Origin: Pallidibacillus pasinlerensis
GTDB lineage: Bacteria > Bacillota > Bacilli > Bacillales > Caldibacillaceae
Length of the DNA stretch: 64,000 bases
Assembly (NCBI RefSeq): GCF_009996845.1
Contig: NZ_JAACYS010000005.1
Location: 1-64,000, forward strand
Direction: 5' to 3'
In this document: one piece after another, positions 51,731-59,314 of the stretch
How the letters are laid out: each line of letters begins with the position of its first letter
Position numbering within the stretch: position 1 is the stretch's first letter
The notes under the pieces: model-generated
Told to the model about the DNA's origin: nothing
Seen by the model: only the letters and a program-made list of their open reading frames with translations
The model's database searches: none
Position numbers and translations under genes: made by a program

Positions 51731-51825
51731 AAGTGGCGGCGACTCCTGCCGTAACAGCACTGGCCGAAGACCCCGGAGGGACGAGGAGGCTGAGGCAGTG
51801 CCGGCGGAAAGCGTCCGCCACTGAA
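51731..51825. repeat. GC-rich palindromic intergenic element, copy 3 (reverse orientation)
   Basis: The reverse complement reads AGTGGCGGACGCTTTCCGCC, then GCCTCAGCCTCCTCGTCC, GGGGTCTTC and AGGAGTCGCCGCCACT. It is the same element as copies 1 and 2, inverted. It lies 47 bases after the addA stop, between addA and gerPF. Confidence 0.88.
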
Positions 51826-51839
51826 GCGAAAAAATTTTT

Positions 51840-51868
51840 AAGAGCTGTCTTATGGACAGTTCTTTTTT
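51840..51868. terminator. Bidirectional terminator between addA and gerPF
   Basis: Stem AAGAGCTGTC/GACAGTTCTT (51840-51849 with 51855-51864, one G-T pair), with T-runs on both strands; the gerPF stop overlaps the right run. Confidence 0.88.
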
Positions 51869-52085
51869 AATCATTTTGCACAGACGGTTGATCGACAACA
51901 TCAGGATCAATATGATTCGTCGCATTAAACCCGTTATTGGCAACATTAAATATACCGGTTATAGCCGAGCCTGAACCGTTACTTGTTTTTGATACATTTT
52001 TTGGTGATATATTTAACGAATCGCCAAAATTGACGACTCCACCAGTGACATTGGCAACATTCACTGAACCAATAATACTAGGCAT
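51867..52085 (-). CDS. gerPF: GerPF, spore coat permeability protein
   Basis: A 72-residue protein of the GerPA/GerPF family: MPSIIGSVNVANVTGGVVNFGDSLNISPKN, then GSGSAITGIFNVANNGFNATNHIDPDVVDQ. GerP proteins are made in the mother cell and let germinants pass the spore coat. ATG 52085 is eight bases after AAAGGGA; a further ATG at 52094 overlaps that site. It is the last gene of the six-gene operon. Confidence 0.95.
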   Translation of the reverse strand: MPSIIGSVNVANVTGGVVNFGDSLNISPKNVSKTSNGSGSAITGIFNVANNGFNATNHIDPDVVDQPSVQND

Positions 52086-52178
52086 AAAAAACATCCCTTT
52101 AAGTGTTAGTAACTTACAAAATGTTTGGCAACCTTTGTGATTTTAAACTCTCTTATTATAAATTATGCATCCGTCCCA

Positions 52179-52589
52179 TCATCGTTCATCTTGATTCGTT
52201 GACTTCTTTACATTTTTGTCTGGAGGGATGGTTAAATGGCGGATATGTTTTAAACGGGTTTCCGACTTCATCTTGTTATTACTGCCAATTTGAATTAGTG
52301 AAGAATTTGCGACACCAAGAACATCCACTTTTCCTACTTCAATTTTCCCCTTTACATTATTTGTTCTGACGACTAATGGTTCATACAAAGCTGGCCAAGT
52401 CGTTGGACGATGAAAAATTGGAAATTTATTAAAGTTTCCTTCGTTTCCAGTCCATATTTCAGCGTCACGAACCATAGCTAATGCATTTGTTTGCAGTTCA
52501 ATTTCCTTTGCATCGCCAATTTGTAATTGGGAGGCACTTGTTAATGTATTGACATCAATGTAATCCACTTTAGACAACCGTTTTAACAT
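52179..52589 (-). CDS. gerPE: GerPE, spore germination protein
   Basis: A 136-residue protein (B. subtilis about 131) starting MLKRLSKVDYIDVNTLTSAS, with LQIGDAKEIELQTNALAMVRDAEIWTGNEGNFNKFPIF and GKIEVGKVDVLGVANSSLIQIGSN, and ending RLKHIRHLTIPPDKN. It is soluble and beta-rich. The ribosome site is weak, and the ATG is one base after the gerPD stop, so translation is probably coupled to gerPD. The frame is open upstream to 52616 inside gerPD. Confidence 0.92.
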   Translation of the reverse strand: MLKRLSKVDYIDVNTLTSASQLQIGDAKEIELQTNALAMVRDAEIWTGNEGNFNKFPIFHRPTTWPALYEPLVVRTNNVKGKIEVGKVDVLGVANSSLIQIGSNNKMKSETRLKHIRHLTIPPDKNVKKSTNQDER

Positions 52590-52590
52590 A

Positions 52591-52770
52591 TTAAGATTCC
52601 GGGGCAATTGGCACAAGGGGTGATATAACTAATGAATCTGAAGGTGTATCAAAGGCTGAAAAGATTTGCATCGAGTTTGTATCGCCAATAAGTAAAACAG
52701 AAGAACTAGAAATACTCCTAATTTGTATTTCTCCAACGACAAGCTCATGATTGGTCACTTCCAGAATCAT
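52591..52770 (-). CDS. gerPD: GerPD, spore germination protein
   Basis: A 59-residue protein: MILEVTNHELVVGEIQIRSISSSSVLLIGDTNSMQIFSAFDTPSDSLVISPLVP. The repeating SSSVLLIGD motif is shared with GerPB and GerPE. ATG 52770 is about nine bases after AAAGGAG; an ATG at 52779 directly abuts that site. It overlaps the end of gerPC by 26 bases. Confidence 0.92.
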   Translation of the reverse strand: MILEVTNHELVVGEIQIRSISSSSVLLIGDTNSMQIFSAFDTPSDSLVISPLVPIAPES

Positions 52771-53368
52771 TGCCCCCATCTCCTTTCGCTGGAAATTGTT
52801 TTAAAAAGGCGTTTATTGCTTGTGAAATGTCTTCAACAATTCGGTAAATAATTTCCTGTTCTTGTTCTTCTTGGGAACGATTGCTATTTTCTTGTGCTAA
52901 TTTTTGTATATAAAAATGAATTCGGTCGGGCATTTGTTTCCGAATGTCATCTAAAATAAACTGAGTAAACGAATCATCCAATTGCAAATTGAATTCTTTT
53001 TTCTTTGCTTCAATTTCTTTAGGTAACTCATGGTCAATATAATCATTCAATTTATTACGGATTTGCTCGATCAATGATTGATTTTGAAAAAGAGGTTGCA
53101 TTTGGTTGTTTGGTGTAATGGCAAATTCATCCATCCCTTGTAAATCACTTGGATTAAGTCCGATATTTAACGTTCCATCTAATCTTTCAATTTTTAATTG
53201 ATCAAAATGATATTCAATCTTTTCAACATTAATTGGTGGTTGTTTTTTTAATGTATCTATCGTTTTCCTTAGTTCTTCATTATCTTTTTCTATTTTCGTT
53301 AATTGTTCTTCCTGTTTTTTAATTTTTGCAGCTAATTGGTTAAGGTAAAAGATTAACTCCTGTTGCAA
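52745..53368 (-). CDS. gerPC: GerPC, spore germination protein
   Basis: A 207-residue protein with an N-terminal coiled coil (FYLNQLAAKIKKQEEQLTKIEKDNEELRKTIDTLKKQPP), then the family block INVEKIEYHFDQLKIERLDGTLNIGLNPSDLQGMDEF, and a helical C-terminal part. It starts at TTG 53368 with AAAGGAAGTG upstream. It is the only GerP protein with a long coiled coil and is central to assembly of the coat permeability structure. Confidence 0.94.
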   Translation of the reverse strand: MQQELIFYLNQLAAKIKKQEEQLTKIEKDNEELRKTIDTLKKQPPINVEKIEYHFDQLKIERLDGTLNIGLNPSDLQGMDEFAITPNNQMQPLFQNQSLIEQIRNKLNDYIDHELPKEIEAKKKEFNLQLDDSFTQFILDDIRKQMPDRIHFYIQKLAQENSNRSQEEQEQEIIYRIVEDISQAINAFLKQFPAKGDGGNDSGSDQS

Positions 53369-53397
53369 AACATCACTTCCTTTGAAGTTTAGAAGTA

Positions 53398-53628
53398 TTA
53401 ACGGTTATTTTGTTGGTTTGATAGATTAGTCATTGGTTTGATTGAATCTATGACAAACCCTTGATGGGTCGTTGTTTTAGGGGCTGGTCCTGTAAACCCG
53501 CCACTGTTTGCTATATGGGTAGCAGATTTTATAATGCCTGACGTTCCAATTTGCAAAACAGAAGCGTTACTCAGACTGCCTACTCGCAATATATTAATAT
53601 GAATCGATTGCTGGACATAAAAATTCAT
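53398..53628 (-). CDS. gerPB: GerPB, spore germination protein
   Basis: A 76-residue protein: MNFYVQQSIHINILRVGSLSNASVLQIGTSGIIKSATHIANSGGFTGPAPK, typical of GerPB. It ends in a Gln/Asn-rich tail. It lies 29 bases upstream of gerPC and 91 bases after gerPA. Confidence 0.94.
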   Translation of the reverse strand: MNFYVQQSIHINILRVGSLSNASVLQIGTSGIIKSATHIANSGGFTGPAPKTTTHQGFVIDSIKPMTNLSNQQNNR

Positions 53629-53719
53629 ACAAATTCACCTACATTTGTTAAAATAAAAACTTTAGCCTGTAAGCCACGCCAGCGGAAAGCCTATGCCTGA
53701 AGCGGAATTATTAGAAAGA

Positions 53720-53941
53720 TTAAACATTAAAACTATTCGGCTGGTCAATAAAGTCTTTATCATACGTATTCGTATTACTTTGATGGTTATATACATACAA
53801 TGTTTCACCCGTGTTAAAGGAACCGGCTCCTGAGAAAGTCTTTGATGTTGAAAAAGGTGAAATACGAAACACATCTCCAATATTAAAAACCGCACTTGAG
53901 GTAACTAAATTAACATTTACCATACCGACGATGGCTGGCAC
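53720..53941 (-). CDS. gerPA: GerPA, spore germination protein
   Basis: A 73-residue paralogue of GerPF: PAIVGMVNVNLVTSSAVFNIGDVFRISPFSTSKTFSGAGSFNTGETLYVYNHQSNTNTYDKDFIDQPN. It starts at GTG 53941 with GAGGAAGTGAG upstream. It is the first gene of the operon. The intergenic sequence after it (53629-53719) has no obvious terminator, so readthrough to gerPB is expected. Confidence 0.95.
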   Translation of the reverse strand: MPAIVGMVNVNLVTSSAVFNIGDVFRISPFSTSKTFSGAGSFNTGETLYVYNHQSNTNTYDKDFIDQPNSFNV

Positions 53942-54005
53942 GTTCTCACTTCCTCAATCGTAAAATTTTTCCGAATAATCATTACCTACATTCACTCAGT
54001 CAGTT

Positions 54006-54033
54006 TATTTTATGAATTACAAAAGAAAACGTG
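54006..54033 (-). promoter_or_regulatory. Candidate sigma K promoter of the gerP operon
   Basis: On the minus strand, CATAAAATA (54014-54006) is a perfect match to the sigma K -10 pattern CATANNNTA, with CACG (54033-54030) 15 bases upstream resembling the -35 (mACm). It lies about 65 bases before gerPA. gerP is transcribed by sigma K in B. subtilis. Confidence 0.6.
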
Positions 54034-54140
54034 ATACAAATGCCTACAACCATTAAAAGTAACGGAGATTTTTTATTAGATTGAAAATTAGCAATAAATT
54101 ATACTTCTGTTATACGGAAAAAGAAAAGGAGTAAGAAAGG

Positions 54141-55319
54141 TTGGAAGAGAATAAAATCGAAGAGGGGCGGATATTTTCAATTGATGTATTAAGGGGAATT
54201 GCAATTTTAGGTATTTTTCTCGTTAACATCTTTTCATTTCATACCCCGTATCTTTATGTAGATTTAGCTGAGCTTGCCGATTCAAAATTAGATGAATGGA
54301 TTTTTATCTTAAATGATATTTTTATTCAAGCCAGTTTTTATCCGCTATTTGCGATCATTTTTGGTTACGGCTTAATCATTATGAAAGAAAAGTTAGAGTC
54401 ACGTGGTGGAAGCTTTTACTCTGTGGCCATTAGAAGGATGATGATTTTACTTATTATTGGTCTAATTCATGCAATTTTCATTTGGCCAGGGGATATTCTT
54501 GTGACGTATGCCGTGTTCGGTTTTTTATTATTATTATTTGTTCGATTATCAGCAAAAGTGCTAGCCATGATTGCGATCATCATGTACACGATTCCAAACT
54601 TATGGCTGTTTTTTCAAATTTTACCGATTGCACGCTTTTTAGAAAAAACCAATATTTCTATTTTTGATGATGAAAAAGCAACGTCTGTCACCGCAATTTA
54701 CCAACAGGGATCATTTATTGAAGTAACAGTACAAAGGTTACAAGACTGGTTTATGCAAACGGGAAGTTCCTTTATTATGCTCACATTAATGGTCTTTCCA
54801 CTTATTATATTCGGGGCAAGTTTAGCAAAAGGAAAGAAATTAGTCACGAATGAAAATAATGCTCGATTTTGGCGCTGGATTCTCATTTTTACTTTGCCTA
54901 GTGGGCTGCTCTTGAAATTAGTGCCATATATTATTGGGAAAAACATTGCGTTTCAACATTTACAAGATGTATTTGGTGGTGCTCTTTTAACCCTTGCTTA
55001 TATCGCGATTATTTACTTATTTTGTCAAAAAGAGAGAAAAGTTTTTACACCGTTTAGTTATATTGGGAAAATGTCCTTATCAAACTATTTATTCCAATCT
55101 ATTTTATGTTCGTTTACTTTTTACAGTTATGGGCTTGGACTTTTTGGACAAGTTTCATATACGCAAAGTACAATACTTGCGATTGCCATATATGTCATTC
55201 AATTAATTTTAAGTAAGTTATGGTTAAAACATTTTCGCATAGGTCCAATAGAATGGGCATGGCGAGGTTTAACATATGGAAAATTTTCACAAATTAAAAA
55301 GGAAATGAAAGGGGCTTAA
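54141..55319 (+). CDS. DUF418-family membrane protein (YeiB-like)
   Basis: A 392-residue polytopic membrane protein with about nine hydrophobic segments. It has the N-terminal signature SIDVLRGIAILGIFLVNIFSFHTP, FYPLFAIIFGYGLIIMKEK, and the C-terminal DUF418 block PFSYIGKMSLSNYLFQSILCSF plus FRIGPIEWAWRGLTYGKF. This is an acyltransferase-3/DUF418-like family of unknown substrate. TTG 54141 is eight bases after AAAGGAG. It is four bases upstream of yisK, implying one operon, an association I do not recall from B. subtilis. Confidence 0.88.
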   Translation: MEENKIEEGRIFSIDVLRGIAILGIFLVNIFSFHTPYLYVDLAELADSKLDEWIFILNDIFIQASFYPLFAIIFGYGLIIMKEKLESRGGSFYSVAIRRMMILLIIGLIHAIFIWPGDILVTYAVFGFLLLLFVRLSAKVLAMIAIIMYTIPNLWLFFQILPIARFLEKTNISIFDDEKATSVTAIYQQGSFIEVTVQRLQDWFMQTGSSFIMLTLMVFPLIIFGASLAKGKKLVTNENNARFWRWILIFTLPSGLLLKLVPYIIGKNIAFQHLQDVFGGALLTLAYIAIIYLFCQKERKVFTPFSYIGKMSLSNYLFQSILCSFTFYSYGLGLFGQVSYTQSTILAIAIYVIQLILSKLWLKHFRIGPIEWAWRGLTYGKFSQIKKEMKGA

Positions 55320-55323
55320 AATA

Positions 55324-56226
55324 ATGAAGTTTGTTACTGCTACAAATGAAAATGGAAATCAATTTGTTGGTGTTGTCGTTGATGAAAAGGTAATAGATTT
55401 AAAAAAGTTAGATGAACTGCAAAATGGGACATCTTATCTTCCAAATACATTAATTGAATGTATCGAACAAGGGGATCAGTTTTTAAATAAAGTTAACGAA
55501 TTAACCGCCACGTTTCAAAAAAATGGAGAGTATGCTGAAGCGGTTTATTCAATGAATGAAATAGAATTAGCTGCACCAATTCCTGTCCCGAGGAAAAATA
55601 TTTTCTGTGTAGGTAAAAATTATCGTGAACATGCGATAGAAATGGGAAGTGAAGCGGATATACCAACGGAAATTATTATCTTTACGAAGGCGCCAACAAC
55701 GGTAAATGGACCGAATAAGCCCGTACCGAATCATAAAACTATTACGGATCAGCTAGATTATGAGGGCGAGCTTGCAATCGTTATTGGTAAAAAAGGAAAA
55801 GGAATAAAAGAGGAAGATGCCCTTGATTATGTATTCGGTTATACGATTATCAACGATATTACGGCTAGAGATATTCAAAGGCGACATAAACAATATTTTT
55901 TAGGAAAAAGTTTAGATGGGACATGTCCAATGGGTCCATGGATTGTACATAAATCCGAAATTCCGAATCCAAATGCGTTACATATTGAAACGAAAGTAAA
56001 TGGGGAAGTACGCCAAAGTTCATCAACTGAACTACTTATTTTCCCAATTGAACAAGTGATTTCCATTATCTCAAGAGGAATGACGCTAGAACCAGGTGAT
56101 ATTATCGCAACTGGTACACCCGCAGGAGTCGGTAAAGGTTTTAAACCGCCACGTTTTCTAAAGTCCGGGGATGAAATTGAGATAACAATTGATAAAATAG
56201 GAACGCTTGTAAATCGTATTGAGTAA
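55324..56226 (+). CDS. yisK: YisK, FAH-family hydrolase/decarboxylase
   Basis: A 300-residue fumarylacetoacetase-fold protein matching YisK (301). The core is FCVGKNYREHAIEMGSEADIPTE, the metal-binding Glu-x-Glu in DYEGELAIVIGKKGKGI, YTIINDITARDIQ and the signature DIIATGTPAGVGKG. The FAHD family includes oxaloacetate decarboxylases and acylpyruvases; B. subtilis YisK is reported to act on oxaloacetate and to interact with the Mbl cytoskeleton. GAAAGGGGC precedes ATG 55324. Confidence 0.93.
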   Translation: MKFVTATNENGNQFVGVVVDEKVIDLKKLDELQNGTSYLPNTLIECIEQGDQFLNKVNELTATFQKNGEYAEAVYSMNEIELAAPIPVPRKNIFCVGKNYREHAIEMGSEADIPTEIIIFTKAPTTVNGPNKPVPNHKTITDQLDYEGELAIVIGKKGKGIKEEDALDYVFGYTIINDITARDIQRRHKQYFLGKSLDGTCPMGPWIVHKSEIPNPNALHIETKVNGEVRQSSSTELLIFPIEQVISIISRGMTLEPGDIIATGTPAGVGKGFKPPRFLKSGDEIEITIDKIGTLVNRIE

Positions 56227-56317
56227 AAGCAAAAATCAGACTAAAAATTATTATTTTATACTGGAATATGTTACTATTTTGTTGATGTGAAAAAAGTTTA
56301 TAGGAGGAAACACATTT

Positions 56318-56674
56318 ATGACTCATATGCATATTACGTCTTGGGTATTGGCGATTATTCTATTCATTGTTGCCCTAGTCTTAATGAAAAGCAACAATGA
56401 AAAAGGCGCAAAAATTGTTTCAATGATAACACGCTTATTTTACATATTCGTGATCGTTACAGGTGTCATGTTATTTATGTCAATGCCTGAACCAACTGGC
56501 GATTACCATATTAAAATGTTAGCCGGAATCCTAGTTATCGTTGTAATGGAATTAATTTTCGCTTCAGTGAAAAGACACAGATCAGTAACTTTATACTGGA
56601 TTTTGTTTATCGTCATTTTACTAACAACGATTTACCTAGGCCTTAAATTACCAATGGGTATGAAATTTTTCTAA
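56318..56674 (+). CDS. yisL: YisL, UPF0344 membrane protein
   Basis: A 118-residue protein with four hydrophobic helices: MTHMHITSWVLAIILFIVALVLM, then IVSMITRLFYIFVIVTGVMLFMS, IKMLAGILVIVVMELIF and YWILFIVILLTTIYLGLKLP. Length and pattern match YisL. AGGAGG precedes ATG 56318. The function is unknown. It is followed by a strong terminator. Confidence 0.93.
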   Translation: MTHMHITSWVLAIILFIVALVLMKSNNEKGAKIVSMITRLFYIFVIVTGVMLFMSMPEPTGDYHIKMLAGILVIVVMELIFASVKRHRSVTLYWILFIVILLTTIYLGLKLPMGMKFF

Positions 56675-56690
56675 TTAAATATTTTTAAAA

Positions 56691-56738
56691 AAGAGGAAGA
56701 GTTTTGTCAAAATTCGTCAAAATTCTTCCTTTTTTTCG
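56691..56738 (+). terminator. Terminator after yisL
   Basis: Stem GGAAGAGTTTTG/AAAATTCTTCC (56695-56708 with 56716-56729) followed by seven Ts. Confidence 0.9.
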
Positions 56739-56818
56739 TTACAAAATTTGTGAATTGTGCTATTTTAATTATTAAGGGAGAATATTAATTTTCTATAATA
56801 ATAAAGTAGGTGGACAAG

Positions 56819-58474
56819 GTGGCATTGGCCTATTCTTGTGAATATACAGACCGTAATCATTTAGAAAACTTTATATTAGAAAAGAAAATCAGCGAATATA
56901 ATCATATTTTTGCTCAAGTAAGTTTAGGTAACGAGAGTCTTGATGATATATATAAGCTAAAAAAATTGTTGAAATCTTTATTACCTCAAAGCCAATTAAT
57001 CGGTAATTTCACAAGTAATGAAATAGAAAGTGAATTTGATAATTCGAATAAAACAATTATTACCTTTTTTTTATTTGAAGAGTCGAATATGATGACAAAC
57101 TTACTTTCTCAAATTGCTCGAGATAATGAAAAACAATTACATTTACAAACGTCTCTAGTGAGTCAATACGATCGAGTAACAGGCTTACCGAATCGATATA
57201 AAATCTATGATATCGTACAGCAATTTATAGAGCGTTCAGAAAAACAAGACAATCATTTTGCCGTTGCTTTTTTTGACTTGGATCGTTTTAAAATGATTAA
57301 TGATAGTTTTGGCCACTTTGTTGGAGATCAAGTTATTTTAGAGATTTCGAACAGGATAAAAAGCCTACTTTCAAATGAAATGATTTTAGGTAAATTTGAT
57401 GGGGATAAATTTATCATTATTTTTGATAAGGAAAACGATATTCAGATTTTGAGGCAATCTTGTAGGAAAATCATAGATTTACTTAATACCCCATTTTTAT
57501 ATAACGGACAAGAATTCTTTTTAACAGCAAGTTTCGGAGTAAGTATATATCCACAGGATGGTCAAGATGTAGAATCATTGTTAAAAAATGCAGATATGGC
57601 ATTAAATCAAGTAAAAAAATTAGGTGGCAATGGGATCAAATTTTTTACAAGTGATATGAAAAAACAAATTCAGGAAAAATTTGAATTAGAAAATTATTTA
57701 CGACGTGCCATTGAGAAAAATGAGTTGTTTTTACTTTATCAACCGTTAATGGATTTACATACTGGTAAAATCATTGGTAGTGAAGCATTAATCCGTTGGA
57801 AACATCCGAAACTCGGTATCATTTCACCGATGAAATTTATTCCGATTGCGGAGGAAACAGGGCTTATTCATGATATTGGTAAATGGGTTTTAATTGAAAG
57901 TTGCAAACAGAACAAAGAGTGGATCGATGCAGGCTATAAGGAATTATTTGTTTCTGTAAACGTCTCTGCTCAGCAATTCCAACATCCGTTATTTATCGAG
58001 CATGTCAAAGAAGCCCTATCATTATCAAACTTGGACCCGAAACATCTTCATCTTGAATTAACTGAAAGTTGTATGATTACGAATGTGGATAAGTCCATTG
58101 AAATAATGGAAGTTTTACAAAGTCATGGAGTAAAAGTGTCAATTGATGATTTTGGTACAGGTTATTCTTCGTTAAGTTACTTACGTCATTTACCAATTAA
58201 TGTACTAAAAATAGATCGTTCATTTATCAATAATATTCATGAAAAAGAAGTCGACTACTCTATTGTACGAGCCATTATTATGATTGGAAATGGACTTTCA
58301 GTTAAAGTGGTGGCTGAAGGAGTAGAAACTTCTGAACAGTTAAGAGAATTGAAAAATATGAACTGTGATATGGCTCAAGGATACTATATTGAAAATCCAA
58401 TTAATCCTAAACAATTTTTTGAGCTGATTGCGAAAAAAAATAAAGAAGTAAAGGTTAATATTCCTATTAACTAA
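56819..58474 (+). CDS. FIST(partial)-GGDEF-EAL protein, probable c-di-GMP phosphodiesterase
   Basis: A 551-residue cytoplasmic signalling protein. Residues 1-100 resemble the N-terminal part of a FIST sensory domain (IFAQVSLGNESLDDIYKLKKLLKSLLPQSQLIGNFTSNEI). A GGDEF domain follows (about 120-285) with its active-site motif changed to DGDKF (194-198), so cyclase activity is unlikely. The EAL domain (about 300-540) keeps EALIRW (Glu322), NVSAQQF, ELTES, IDDFGTGYSS (Asp443-444), KIDRSF, VAEGVET and QGYYIENP, so it should hydrolyse c-di-GMP. GTG 56819 follows TAGGTGGA; the GTG at 56810 is inside that site. It is a single gene between terminators. Confidence 0.92.
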   Translation: MALAYSCEYTDRNHLENFILEKKISEYNHIFAQVSLGNESLDDIYKLKKLLKSLLPQSQLIGNFTSNEIESEFDNSNKTIITFFLFEESNMMTNLLSQIARDNEKQLHLQTSLVSQYDRVTGLPNRYKIYDIVQQFIERSEKQDNHFAVAFFDLDRFKMINDSFGHFVGDQVILEISNRIKSLLSNEMILGKFDGDKFIIIFDKENDIQILRQSCRKIIDLLNTPFLYNGQEFFLTASFGVSIYPQDGQDVESLLKNADMALNQVKKLGGNGIKFFTSDMKKQIQEKFELENYLRRAIEKNELFLLYQPLMDLHTGKIIGSEALIRWKHPKLGIISPMKFIPIAEETGLIHDIGKWVLIESCKQNKEWIDAGYKELFVSVNVSAQQFQHPLFIEHVKEALSLSNLDPKHLHLELTESCMITNVDKSIEIMEVLQSHGVKVSIDDFGTGYSSLSYLRHLPINVLKIDRSFINNIHEKEVDYSIVRAIIMIGNGLSVKVVAEGVETSEQLRELKNMNCDMAQGYYIENPINPKQFFELIAKKNKEVKVNIPIN

Positions 58475-58477
58475 TAT

Positions 58478-58530
58478 AAAGCTGTCCGAAAAGAAGTTTC
58501 AAATGATAACTTTTATATGGACAGCTTTTC
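58478..58530. terminator. Terminator after the GGDEF-EAL gene
   Basis: Stem AAAGCTGTCC/GGACAGCTTT (58478-58487 with 58519-58528), T-tailed, between converging genes. Confidence 0.9.
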
Positions 58531-58554
58531 CTTTTGAAAAACTTATATACTAAA

Positions 58555-59127
58555 TTATGCATTTTTCGGCCAATAAAAATCTTGTAAAATAACGCGTTTT
58601 CCTGTATTTAAAGTGAACTCTAGACGATCATTTCGTTTATGTACATCATAATCAAAGTGATGCTGTACAACACAAATTTCTTCGCTATTATCAAAGGTAA
58701 GGAAGTTAACACCTTGCTTTTTTTGCGTAAAAATAAAAGACAAGAAATTATGGCAATAAAGTATATCGAAAATGGAGAAATTTAATTGATTTAAAGTAGA
58801 AAAAAATTGATAAAATACGTCATTTTGTAATTCTTCCAGCCACGATATACAGCTGAAAGGAAGGGATTTACGTATGCGCATTCGCATTTGATCATGCAAT
58901 ATGTATTGTGTGTTTTTTGCCTGTATGACGTAATCTTCTGTTAAGATCCCCGTATGCCACTGATTTAATTGCTTAAACTGAATTTCTTTAAAAAAGAAAT
59001 CCTCTAACGGAAAAGCATCATCATTTTCCTCATCAAAAAAGACCCATTCTCCATTAATGAGTTCTAAAATCCCTTCACAATAAGAACGTTGTTGATTTTC
59101 AATAATCCGTAATCTTTCTGGCTTCAT
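58555..59127 (-). CDS. DUF2777-type conserved protein (YisN-like)
   Basis: A 190-residue acidic, aromatic-rich protein beginning MKPERLRIIENQQRSYCEGILELINGEWVFFDEENDDAFPLEDFF. TTGGAGGA lies five bases before ATG 59127. From memory this fits the Bacillus DUF2777 family, whose B. subtilis member yisN is close to yisK-yisL; I am not certain. No catalytic motif, signal peptide or membrane segment is seen. Confidence 0.6.
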   Translation of the reverse strand: MKPERLRIIENQQRSYCEGILELINGEWVFFDEENDDAFPLEDFFFKEIQFKQLNQWHTGILTEDYVIQAKNTQYILHDQMRMRIRKSLPFSCISWLEELQNDVFYQFFSTLNQLNFSIFDILYCHNFLSFIFTQKKQGVNFLTFDNSEEICVVQHHFDYDVHKRNDRLEFTLNTGKRVILQDFYWPKNA

Positions 59128-59314
59128 GGTGTCCTCCAACGAAAAGTTTAGTTTTTAATTTGTTTTGACAAATTCTTTGATTTTTATACAAATTGTCATT
59201 TTTAGAAAGGCTTCTATATTGACGTCTTATCTTATTAAAAGGTAAGCTATAATCGTATTAACTTTCTGATTATAATGATGATTCTTTTAACTTGGGGTGA
59301 GGAGGCTTAGATGG

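Noticed and set aside
53662-53895. Additional gene overlapping gerPA
   Set aside because: A shadow frame on the same strand; gerPA matches its family end to end.
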